Source of the DNA: a bacterium
GTDB lineage: Bacteria; Patescibacteriota; Minisyncoccia; Phycocordibacterales; SBAW01
Assembly: GCA_021813335.1 (NCBI GenBank)
Contig: JAKALC010000041.1
Location: 1-6,561, forward strand
Direction of reading: 5' to 3'
Length of the DNA: 6,561 bases
A program made the translations under genes and the position numbers. Of the stretch, positions 1 through 5,159 are shown piece after piece; position 1 is the first letter of the stretch; each line of letters begins with the position of its first letter. Below the pieces are notes generated by a model. That model was given only the letters and a program-made list of their open reading frames with translations, was not told the origin of the DNA and ran no database searches.

Positions 1-1012
1 ACGGGTCTTCGACGATGGCGATCGCGTCGCGCTCGTCGACCGGAAGGCCGTAGAAGTGCGGACCGCGGAAGCAGGCGAAGTCGACGAACCGGTCGAACCA
101 GTCCGCGCGCCCCGACTCTTTGAACACCCGGAAGTAGGTGAAGAGGGCGGTCGGATTGCTGAACACGCCGCCCGGGCATTTTTCATACCGCGACTTCGCG
201 CCCGCGGGGTGCGGCGCCGAGTCGGTTCCGAGGAACGGTACGCCGCTCTCGACGACGAACTTACACAGCGCTTCCCGGTCTTGTTCCCGCTTCAGAACCG
301 GTATCGAGTAGCATACGGGATTCATCCCGCCGCGGAAGAGCGAGTTCCGGCTCCACACGAGATACTGCGGAGCCACCGTGGCGCCGATCGTGTGGCCGTC
401 GCGCGCCCATTGCTCGAGGATGGGGACCGTGCGTCCGCTCGAGACGTGCTCGAACACCACCTTGATCCCCCTATGCCTCCTGATCAGGTCTTCGACGTAG
501 GGAAGGGCGAGCGGCTCCCGGTCGAACACGTCGATCTCCCTGCCGCTCCTCGTGAACACGGGTTCGGCGTGGATGAGGAGCTTCATTCCGAGTTCCCGCA
601 TCGCGCCGAACACCGGGTCGAGCCTTTCGAGCTCGTTGAAGTCGACGCCCTCGGCGCTCTGGGTCGTGCCGCCCTTGGGATAGAGCTTGGCGGCTATCCA
701 CGCGCCGTCCTCGAAGCCCTGCCGCACGACCTTGGGGTCGGTGTCGGGCTCGAGGTAGAGCGGCACGTTGACGTCGAAGTGCGAGTTCACCTTGCGGCCA
801 GCCCTCAGGATGACGCTGCGATACTCTTTGGCCTGTTCCGGCGTGCGGATGCGATTCTTGCCGAGGTTCGGCATCGCGGTCGCGTACCGGTAGTGCCGCG
901 CGGCTTCCGGTACGACGGTCCAGAGCATCTCGCCCTCGCGGTAGTGGGTATGCATATCCGACGGCCACGGCATCGGCCAGCCGCCAACTTTGGGGTCGAA
1001 TTTCCGTTCCAT
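1..1012 (-). CDS. pyrC: Dihydroorotase, class II (PyrC type), 3' end cut by window edge
   Basis: Cytoplasmic zinc amidohydrolase that reversibly cyclises N-carbamoyl-L-aspartate to L-dihydroorotate, the third step of de novo pyrimidine synthesis. 337 codons are visible. E. coli PyrC has about 348 residues, so probably only 10-25 C-terminal residues lie beyond base 1. The TIM-barrel metal site is complete: HTH at 21-23, the Lys expected to be carboxylated in AAKLYP (K109), H148 in LIHAE, H189 in FEHVSS, and D264 in GTDSAPH. Other PyrC-like blocks are AMPNL (46-50), PILKR-like PVLKR (238-242) and GPHFYGLPV (317-325). The ATG start is set by a perfect AGGAGG at 1021-1026 with an 8-base spacer. 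The gene lies downstream of pyrD on the same strand, beyond a terminator. Identity is secure; the final residues are unseen. Confidence 0.95.
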   Translation of the reverse strand, partial: MERKFDPKVGGWPMPWPSDMHTHYREGEMLWTVVPEAARHYRYATAMPNLGKNRIRTPEQAKEYRSVILRAGRKVNSHFDVNVPLYLEPDTDPKVVRQGFEDGAWIAAKLYPKGGTTQSAEGVDFNELERLDPVFGAMRELGMKLLIHAEPVFTRSGREIDVFDREPLALPYVEDLIRRHRGIKVVFEHVSSGRTVPILEQWARDGHTIGATVAPQYLVWSRNSLFRGGMNPVCYSIPVLKREQDREALCKFVVESGVPFLGTDSAPHPAGAKSRYEKCPGGVFSNPTALFTYFRVFKESGRADWFDRFVDFACFRGPHFYGLPVDERDAIAIVEDP

Positions 1013-1040
1013 TTGTCTATCCTCCTGTGAGAGCGGCGTT

Positions 1041-1094
1041 GTGCCGCGGACAAAAATCTCGCGGCACTGTACTCCTTGTGTAGCTACCGCGCAA
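1041..1094 (-). promoter_or_regulatory. Candidate pyrC promoter with overlapping inverted repeat
   Basis: On the minus strand a TTGCGC box (1089-1094) and a TACAGT box (1066-1071) are separated by 17 bases. They match the sigma70 -35 and -10 consensus at 3/6 and 4/6 positions, so this is a weak candidate. An inverted repeat, GTGCCGCG with its exact complement CGCGGCAC (1041-1048 and 1060-1067), is separated by 11 bases. It covers the end of the -10 box and the expected start point near 1059. It could be an operator, or an RNA hairpin just upstream of the pyrC ribosome binding site if transcription starts further upstream. No T-run follows it on either strand, so it is not an intrinsic terminator. 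The repeat is seen; its role is inferred. Confidence 0.35.
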
Positions 1095-1096
1095 GC

Positions 1097-1132
1097 AAAA
1101 GAAAAGGCCTGCATCGCATCGCGATGCAGGCC
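1097..1132 (-). terminator. Rho-independent terminator after pyrD
   Basis: A perfect 12-bp inverted repeat (GGCCTGCATCGC at 1106-1117 and its complement at 1121-1132) has a 3-base loop. On the minus strand it is followed by TTTTCTTTT (1097-1105). It begins 12 bases after the pyrD stop codon. The T-run lies only on the minus-strand exit side, so it acts on pyrD transcripts and separates pyrD from pyrC. Confidence 0.9.
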
Positions 1133-1144
1133 GTCGTCCGTATT

Positions 1145-2092
1145 CTAGTAGCCGTCCTTGCACGTGTCGAAGTACGGTTCGGCCTCGGGGAGATCCGAAA
1201 GCTCTTCGACGATGTGGGAAAAGACGCGCGGCCCCGCTTCGAGGAAGGCGGTCCCGACTTGGAGCCCGCAGACGCCGGCTTTCAATAGCTCGAGCGCGTC
1301 CCGGCCGGTGAAGATGCCGCCGACGCCGATCACACCGATCGACGGGGTGAGCATCGCCCGTAGCTGTTTCGCGACCCGGAGCGCCTCCTCTTTGAGCGGC
1401 GCGCCCGCGAGGCCGCCCAGGTGGTTGCCGCCGCTGTGGTTGAGCGCGTGCCGCCCGTCTTCTCGCGGAAGATCCCGGTTGGGGAGCGTATTCACTGCGA
1501 CCACGTTCTCAACGATGTGCTGCGGCGCGTTATCGAACTCGGTCGCGAGCAGGTTGAGCACGGCATTCGGAACCGGAGAGATCTTGACGTCGACCCTTCT
1601 GCCGGGACCGAGCTGTATGGCCGTGCGGCGGAGTATCTCCCTGACAAGCGGCGGATGGTACGAGGGGATCGGTTTTTGCGTTCCGTCCTCTCCCCACACG
1701 TTGGGACAGCCCAGATTGAGCTCGGCCGCGTCCGCGCCGGCCTTGAAGGCGGTCTCGGCGAGGAACGCATACTCGTCGGGCTCGAAGCCCGCGACGGTCA
1801 CCCGCAACTGCTTCCCGTACCCGCGCACTATCGCGGCGCACGTGCGGATGACCTCGACGAATGTCTTCATACCGAGCGAGGGCAATCCTCTCGAATTGAG
1901 CGACCACCGCGAGCGCGGGTGGTAGTAGTACGTCTCGCCGCTATTTCCTTCGCGCGGCAGGACGGTCATCGGGCCGATCGTGATATGCGTCACGACCGAC
2001 CTCGCTAACCTCTCCATTTCCTCGAGCCGGAGATTGGTGGTTCCCGCGGGCCAGCTTACGGTGCCCGCGGCATTACCCAGCGTGAACTTCAT
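1145..2092 (-). CDS. pyrD: Dihydroorotate dehydrogenase, class 1 (1A-like)
   Basis: FMN enzyme, expected to be soluble, that oxidises dihydroorotate to orotate, the fourth step of UMP synthesis. The protein has 315 residues. Class 1 features are LNSRGLPSLG (65-74, close to the INSMGLPNLG block of the Lactococcus lactis A enzyme) and NLGCPN with the catalytic base Cys129, where class 2 enzymes carry Ser. Others are VDVKISP, the VNT segment, GVGGIFTGRDALELLKAG and LQVGTAF, the last two forming the FMN phosphate site. There is no N-terminal membrane helix, and no pyrK-like electron-transfer partner is visible, so 1A (fumarate as acceptor) is more likely than 1B; this is inference. The start at 2092 is chosen over an in-frame ATG 21 codons upstream, because AGGAGG (2099-2104) sits 6 bases before it and the upstream ATG lies inside the predicted -10 box. 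An intrinsic terminator follows directly. Confidence 0.93.
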   Translation of the reverse strand: MKFTLGNAAGTVSWPAGTTNLRLEEMERLARSVVTHITIGPMTVLPREGNSGETYYYHPRSRWSLNSRGLPSLGMKTFVEVIRTCAAIVRGYGKQLRVTVAGFEPDEYAFLAETAFKAGADAAELNLGCPNVWGEDGTQKPIPSYHPPLVREILRRTAIQLGPGRRVDVKISPVPNAVLNLLATEFDNAPQHIVENVVAVNTLPNRDLPREDGRHALNHSGGNHLGGLAGAPLKEEALRVAKQLRAMLTPSIGVIGVGGIFTGRDALELLKAGVCGLQVGTAFLEAGPRVFSHIVEELSDLPEAEPYFDTCKDGY

Positions 2093-2150
2093 AGCGCCCC
2101 TCCTTTCCCTGCGTGACAGGTTTGTGGAACTGAACTTCAGGTCTCGTCGC

Positions 2151-2179
2151 ACCATACCACAGGCCTCTCTGATTGTCAG
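2151..2179 (-). promoter_or_regulatory. Candidate sigma70-like promoter for pyrD
   Basis: On the minus strand, CTGACA (2174-2179, 5/6 to TTGACA) and TATGGT (2151-2156, 4/6 to TATAAT) are separated by exactly 17 bases. The start point would fall near 2144, giving a leader of about 50 bases. That leader contains a near-palindrome, CTGAAGTTCAG (2130-2140), and a short CCTG/CAGG stem shortly before the ribosome binding site. Either could take part in control, but nothing in the sequence proves it. Confidence 0.5.
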
Positions 2180-2227
2180 CGAGGCCCCAGGCGGGTACAG
2201 TAATACAGCGGGCTCAATTGAAACTAT

Positions 2228-2272
2228 GCGCCCCTAGCTCAGCTGGTTAGAGCACCGAGCTTATAATCGGCA
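2228..2272 (+). pseudogene. 5' half of a tRNA (acceptor strand, D-arm, damaged anticodon arm)
   Basis: The stretch reads as a tRNA 5' half: seven acceptor bases GCGCCCC (2228-2234), T8-A9, D-stem GCTC/GAGC with a GG-containing D-loop, then CCGAG CTTATAA. The 3' side of the anticodon stem reads TCGG instead of CTCGG, so one base appears lost and only four pairs can form around an eight-base loop. No variable loop, T-arm (GTTCRANNC) or strand complementary to GCGCCCC follows anywhere up to the next tRNA. The 18 bases at 2248-2265 are identical to those at 2385-2402 in the intact tRNA. A CAATTGAAACTATG leader (2215-2228) nearly repeats at 2350-2363. It is most simply a decayed or truncated copy. 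An intron-split gene is unlikely, because no matching 3' acceptor strand exists in the region. Confidence 0.65.
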
Positions 2273-2280
2273 GCGAGTGA

Positions 2281-2305
2281 GCAAGGAAAATTTACTTTCC
2301 GTTGC
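2281..2305 (+). other. Hairpin-forming sequence between tRNA copies
   Basis: GCAA-GGAAA (2281-2289) pairs with TTTCC-(G)-TTGC (2296-2305) around a six-base loop: nine pairs with one bulged G. No T-run follows on either strand, so it is not a standard intrinsic terminator. It lies directly after the 5' half-tRNA, where the missing tRNA 3' half would be expected. Confidence 0.5.
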
Positions 2306-2319
2306 GAGCGAGCGAACCA

Positions 2320-2337
2320 ATTATATGAAAATATAAT
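2320..2337 (+). promoter_or_regulatory. AT-rich palindrome holding a perfect TATAAT; candidate -10 of the tRNA promoter
   Basis: ATTATAT-GAAA-ATATAAT is a perfect 7-bp inverted repeat around GAAA. It contains TATAAT on the plus strand at 2332-2337 and, because of the symmetry, also on the minus strand at 2320-2325. The plus-strand hexamer would place a transcription start near 2344, about 23 bases before the tRNA. No convincing -35 is found at 16-18 bases; TTGCGA at 2302 is 24 bases away. It may be a -10 element, an RNA hairpin with a GNRA-type tetraloop, or both. The AT-richness stands out sharply against the neighbouring genes. Confidence 0.4.
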
Positions 2338-2366
2338 GACGAGCGAGTGCAATTGAAAATATGTGT

Positions 2367-2438
2367 CCGCCTGTAGCTCAATGGTAGAGCACCGAGCTTA
2401 TACCTCGGCGGTTCTAGGTTCGAGTCCTAGCGGGCGGA
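2367..2438 (+). tRNA. tRNA-Ile, anticodon UAU (predicted codon AUA)
   Basis: A complete cloverleaf can be folded. The acceptor is CCGCCTG (2367-2373) with CGGGCGG (2431-2437), seven pairs including one G-T, and discriminator A at 2438. The D-stem is GCTC/GAGC with GG in the loop. The anticodon stem CCGAG/CTCGG has five perfect pairs and a loop CTTATAC (2397-2403), giving anticodon TAT at 2399-2401 after T33, with A37. The variable loop is CGGTT. The T-stem CTAGG/CCTAG encloses TTCGAGT. No CCA is encoded (ACAG follows), so the 3' end must be added by the CCA enzyme. Two further pairs (GT before, AC after) would lengthen the acceptor to nine pairs. Most bacteria read AUA with a lysidine-modified CAU anticodon, so UAU is notable. 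Ile identity is inferred from the anticodon only. Confidence 0.82.
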
Positions 2439-2454
2439 CAGATATTTGCAGCTT

Positions 2455-2522
2455 GCGGGAGCGATGTCATTATATCGAAGCTATGCCTCGGCGGTTCTAG
2501 GTTCGAATCCTAGCGCGCCCGC
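2455..2522 (+). pseudogene. Degenerate tRNA-like copy with an intact T-arm and reduced D-arm region
   Basis: Bases 2486-2515 match 2403-2432 of the intact tRNA at 29 of 30 positions, covering the anticodon-stem 3' strand, variable loop and T-arm (CTAGG TTCGAAT CCTAG). The following CGCGCCC (2514-2520) differs from the intact gene's acceptor, yet it pairs at six of seven positions with GGGAGCG at 2457-2463; flanking GC bases extend this to eight of nine. Only about 11 bases remain between that strand and the anticodon stem, where about 19 are normal. They form at best a CGAT/ATCG mini-stem that borrows bases from its neighbours. The anticodon stem has a mismatch, and position 33 is C instead of the near-universal T. 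A functional elongator tRNA is therefore unlikely; a decayed tRNA or a tRNA-like structure is more plausible. It ends nine bases from the recG stop codon on the other strand. Confidence 0.55.
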
Positions 2523-2530
2523 TCGCATTG

Positions 2531-4696
2531 CTATTCGAAGTGAAAGCCGCGCGTGCGGCTCTCGAGCTCGCTCGCGAGAGCCGGATATCCGGCGAGCGTC
2601 TCGTCTTCCTCGACGAGCGCAAGCGCTTCGCTGCGCGCCGCTTCGACGAGCTTCAGGTTCTCGAGCGCTTCCATACCGACGTCCGAGATGCCCCATTGTT
2701 TGCGGCCCGAGAGTTCGCCCGCGCCGCGCTGCAGAAGGTCCATCTCCGCGAGCTCGAAGCCGTTTTTCGCGGTCGTGAGCGCCTTGAGCCGCGCTAGCGT
2801 GCGCTCGCCGCGCGTTTCGGGGCAGACGAAGCAGTACGCCTGGTGGCTGCTGCGTACGACGCGCCCTCGCAGCTGATGCAGTTGGGCGAGGCCGAAGCGC
2901 TCCGCGCCCTCGATGAAAATAATCGTCGCATTCGGCACGTTGACCCCGACCTCGACGACCGATGTCGCGACCAAGATAGCGGTCTCGCCCTCCGAGAATT
3001 TTTTCATTGCCCGGTCTTTTTCCGCGGGCTTCATTTTGCTGTGGAGGATGTCGATCTCGTACTCGGGGAACACGTCCTTTTTGAGCCGCTTCGCCTCCTC
3101 CTTGACCGACTTTGCCATAACGGCGAGCGCTTTCTCCGGATCGGGCTCGTCGATGCGCGGACAGATGACGTACGCTTGCCGCCCGGCTTTGAGCTCCGCG
3201 CGCATTTTCGCGTAAGCCGCGCCGCGCGCTTCGGGGGAGACCACTTCCGTGATGATGGGCTTGCGACCCGCGGGCATCTCGTCGAGCACGGTGAGATCGA
3301 GGTCGCCGTAGACGGTGAGCGCGAGCGTGCGGGGGATGGGTGTTGCGGTCATCGAGAGAAGGTGCGGCAGCCGCTCCTCCTTCCGCGCGAGCTTGCGGCG
3401 CTGATTCGTCCCGAAGCGATGCTGCTCGTCGATGACGACGAGCGCAAGATGCTTGAACCTCACCTCCCTCTCGATAAGCGCGTGCGTGCCGATGAGGATA
3501 GGTATCTCGCCGTTCTCGACCCACTTGAGAAGCTGCGAGCGGGAAATGGTCGTCGCTTTGTCGCGCGCTATCTTCGACGGGAATTTGTAGCAGCCGCTTC
3601 CCGTAATGAGCCCGATGTTGATCGGGTGCGTTTCAAAATATTTTATGAACGACTCGAAGTGCTGCTTCGCCAATATCTCGGTCGGCGCCATATAGGCGAC
3701 TTGCAGCGTGCCGAAGGTCTGGCCCTGGGGCCGCGTCCTCACGACGGCGTACGCCGCCGTCGCCGCGACGGCGGTCTTTCCGCTCCCCACGTCGCCCTCG
3801 AGGAGCCGCGACATAGGATGCCCCGCGCGCATATCGGCAACGATCGAGCCGATCGCGCGCTTCTGCGCCCGCGTCTCTTTGAAGGGGAACGCCGCGGTAA
3901 ACGAGTCGATGTCGCGGGACGTCGCTTCGATCGAAAAACTTTTTTCCCGCCGGTGCGCGAGGCGTTCGCGCTGGCGCGCGAGCTGGATGAAGAAGACCTC
4001 CTCGAACGCGAAGCGCTTGCGCGCCGCCGCCGCGTCCTTCGGGTGGTGTGGCGTATGAATGACGACAAGCGAGGTCCGCAGGGAGGGCAAGTGGTAGCGC
4101 TTCAGAAGGTCGGGAGGCAGCGGGTCCTCGATCTGGTCGAGAACGCCGCTCGCGAGCGCTCTCGCTACCGCGTGCCGGAACCATAGCGACGTGACGCCGC
4201 TCGACTCCGGATATACGGCGAAGAAGCCGGTGGGCGCCGCCGGCGCGCGCTCCGCAGGAGCGGCCGCCTCGAACAGGCCCGCGTCGGTCCCCGAAACGCG
4301 CTCAAGATGCGGATTGGCGAGGTAGAGTTTTTTCCCGCTGCCGCTCACTTTCCCCGATGCGCGCACGAGGGTTCCGTCGGTCCACATCTTGGCGATGTAG
4401 GGCTGGTTGAACCACATCGCCTTTATCTTTCCGGTCGAATCGGCGATGAATCCTTCGGCCACGGGTATCTTCCGCCGCCAGGACTTCCTGGTCTCGAGCT
4501 TCTCAAGGGTACCCACGACCGAGGCATCGGCGCCAGCGGTGAGCCCTGCGATCGTCGTCTCGCCGCCGGCTTCGTCGTAGCGGAAGGGGAAATGAAAAAG
4601 GAGATCGCGCACCGTCCCGATGCCGAGCTTATGCAGAGCGGCCTTGTGCGGCGCCGAGAGGCGGAAGGCCTCGGAGAGAGGTGTTGAGGGATGCAT
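2531..4696 (-). CDS. recG: ATP-dependent DNA helicase RecG
   Basis: Double-stranded DNA translocase that remodels stalled forks and branch-migrates Holliday junctions. It has 721 residues; the family usually has about 690. An N-terminal segment (LHKLGIGTVRDLLFHFPFRYDE, residues 21-42) leads into the OB-fold wedge domain, about 45-135. Helicase motifs follow: Walker A GDVGSGKT (301-308), motif Ia APTEILAKQHF, GTHALIE, motif II DEQHRFG (423-429), motif III SMTATPIPRT (448-457), SVVEVGVNVPNA, and motif VI QLRGRVVR (608-615). The RecG C-terminal RGAGELSGRKQWG block comes last. Two oddities stand out: V614 replaces the usual second Gly of motif VI, and about 10-15 extra residues lie between motif Ia and GTHAL, including CYKFPSK (369-375). 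The start is the ATG at 4696. A longer reading to 4924 runs through another gene and has no RecG similarity. There is no Shine-Dalgarno; the promoter suggests a leaderless mRNA. Confidence 0.95.
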   Translation of the reverse strand: MHPSTPLSEAFRLSAPHKAALHKLGIGTVRDLLFHFPFRYDEAGGETTIAGLTAGADASVVGTLEKLETRKSWRRKIPVAEGFIADSTGKIKAMWFNQPYIAKMWTDGTLVRASGKVSGSGKKLYLANPHLERVSGTDAGLFEAAAPAERAPAAPTGFFAVYPESSGVTSLWFRHAVARALASGVLDQIEDPLPPDLLKRYHLPSLRTSLVVIHTPHHPKDAAAARKRFAFEEVFFIQLARQRERLAHRREKSFSIEATSRDIDSFTAAFPFKETRAQKRAIGSIVADMRAGHPMSRLLEGDVGSGKTAVAATAAYAVVRTRPQGQTFGTLQVAYMAPTEILAKQHFESFIKYFETHPINIGLITGSGCYKFPSKIARDKATTISRSQLLKWVENGEIPILIGTHALIEREVRFKHLALVVIDEQHRFGTNQRRKLARKEERLPHLLSMTATPIPRTLALTVYGDLDLTVLDEMPAGRKPIITEVVSPEARGAAYAKMRAELKAGRQAYVICPRIDEPDPEKALAVMAKSVKEEAKRLKKDVFPEYEIDILHSKMKPAEKDRAMKKFSEGETAILVATSVVEVGVNVPNATIIFIEGAERFGLAQLHQLRGRVVRSSHQAYCFVCPETRGERTLARLKALTTAKNGFELAEMDLLQRGAGELSGRKQWGISDVGMEALENLKLVEAARSEALALVEEDETLAGYPALASELESRTRGFHFE

Positions 4697-4702
4697 TGAA
4701 AA

Positions 4703-4730
4703 AATATAACACTCTGCGCGGTGCCTACAA
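4703..4730 (-). promoter_or_regulatory. Candidate extended -10 promoter of recG, giving a leaderless mRNA
   Basis: On the minus strand TGT-TATATT forms an extended -10 (hexamer at 4703-4708, 5/6 to TATAAT), with a weak TTGTAG -35 at 4725-4730 after a 16-base spacer. Only six bases separate the hexamer from the recG ATG, so transcription would begin at or next to the A of the start codon. No Shine-Dalgarno lies upstream of that ATG, which agrees with leaderless translation. The -35 overlaps the T-run of the preceding terminator. Confidence 0.55.
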
Positions 4731-4757
4731 AAAACCCGCGCAGTCGGCATGCGCGGG
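4729..4757 (-). terminator. Rho-independent terminator after the small HxxC/CxxC gene
   Basis: Read on the minus strand, CCCGCGCA (4750-4757) pairs perfectly with TGCGCGGG (4735-4742) around a seven-base loop, followed directly by TTTTTT (4729-4734). It starts eight bases after the stop of the 4765-5046 gene and ends just upstream of the recG promoter, so it insulates the two genes. Confidence 0.93.
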
Positions 4758-4764
4758 CCCGCCC

Positions 4765-5046
4765 CTAGGGCGAGTGCTTGGCGTCCTGTTCGCCGAGGTA
4801 TCGGAACAGCTCGCCGTAGGTCTTTACTGCCCTGGGCAGCGTGAGGAGGACCGCGTTGCACCGCGTGCACTTCAGCATACTGAAGGTTGTCCGCTCGAGA
4901 ATGACGACGGGCCCGCTCGTACAATACGGATGATATCCGACGACGTGGCTGTCGAGCTCGGCGAGTCGCCGCCCTTCGAAGCGTTCGGGCCCGAAGAGGG
5001 AGATGGCGCCCCTCGGCGCGAAAAAGGTCCGCATCGTTCGCGTCAT
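4765..5046 (-). CDS. Small hypothetical protein with HxxC and CxxC pairs (possible zinc site)
   Basis: Not recognised. The frame encodes 93 residues. HPYC (39-42) and KCTRC (C60, C63) give an HxxC...CxxC spacing that could bind one zinc ion like a treble-clef or ribbon knuckle; the function is unknown. The rest is mixed, with a basic N-terminus, no signal peptide and no membrane helix, and a C-terminal segment (YGELFRYLGEQDAKH) likely to be helical. GGAGG (5051-5055) lies four bases before the ATG at 5046, a short but usable spacing. An in-frame ATG further upstream, near 5106, lacks comparable support. The gene has its own strong terminator and is transcribed divergently from the malic enzyme gene. 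The ribosome binding site plus terminator make a real gene likely, despite no family assignment. Confidence 0.72.
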   Translation of the reverse strand: MTRTMRTFFAPRGAISLFGPERFEGRRLAELDSHVVGYHPYCTSGPVVILERTTFSMLKCTRCNAVLLTLPRAVKTYGELFRYLGEQDAKHSP

Positions 5047-5121
5047 AGGCCCTCCGCGAGAGAGAACATCTCCCCTAAGTGTGCCGTATGCGCGCCCGGC
5101 AGGCAATCCTCGCGGGAAATT

Positions 5122-5150
5122 TTGGATTCCGGGCGCCTGCGCGGTATACT
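5122..5150 (+). promoter_or_regulatory. Sigma70-like promoter of the malic enzyme gene
   Basis: TTGGAT (5122-5127, 4/6) and TATACT (5145-5150, 5/6) are separated by exactly 17 bases. The start point is expected at about 5156-5158, only two to four bases before the ATG at 5160. The mRNA would be essentially leaderless, and no Shine-Dalgarno is present in the bases before the ATG. Confidence 0.7.
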
Positions 5151-5159
5151 GCTTCCACT

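Noticed and set aside
56..1030. 324-codon open frame on the plus strand opposite pyrC
   Set aside because: It is a shadow of pyrC in a GC-rich gene; low-complexity composition, no motif, and no promoter or ribosome binding site.
2228..2522. A single tRNA split by a large intron, 5' half at 2228 and 3' half at 2486
   Set aside because: The acceptor strands do not pair: GCGCCCC would need GGGGCGC, but the 3' half has CGCGCCC. A complete tRNA also sits in between.
2367..2522. Attachment-site pair of an integrated element (30-bp direct repeat at the tRNA 3' half)
   Set aside because: The repeats are only 83 bp apart with no integrase or cargo between them, so at most this is a scar; a local duplication explains it equally well.
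3743..3778. GC-rich palindromic stretch (GACGGCG...CGCCGTC) inside recG
   Set aside because: It encodes the Ala-rich helix after Walker A. Repetition of GCC/GCG alanine codons explains the symmetry.
2843..4186. Long open frame of 447 codons on the plus strand opposite recG
   Set aside because: It lies entirely antisense to recG, whose helicase motifs are intact. The translated product is rich in Arg, Asp and Leu with no recognisable motif. Such frames are expected opposite GC-rich genes.
4697..4924. N-terminal extension of recG by 76 codons
   Set aside because: The extra residues are an alternative-frame reading of the small HxxC/CxxC gene and of its terminator, and RecG similarity begins just after the ATG at 4696.
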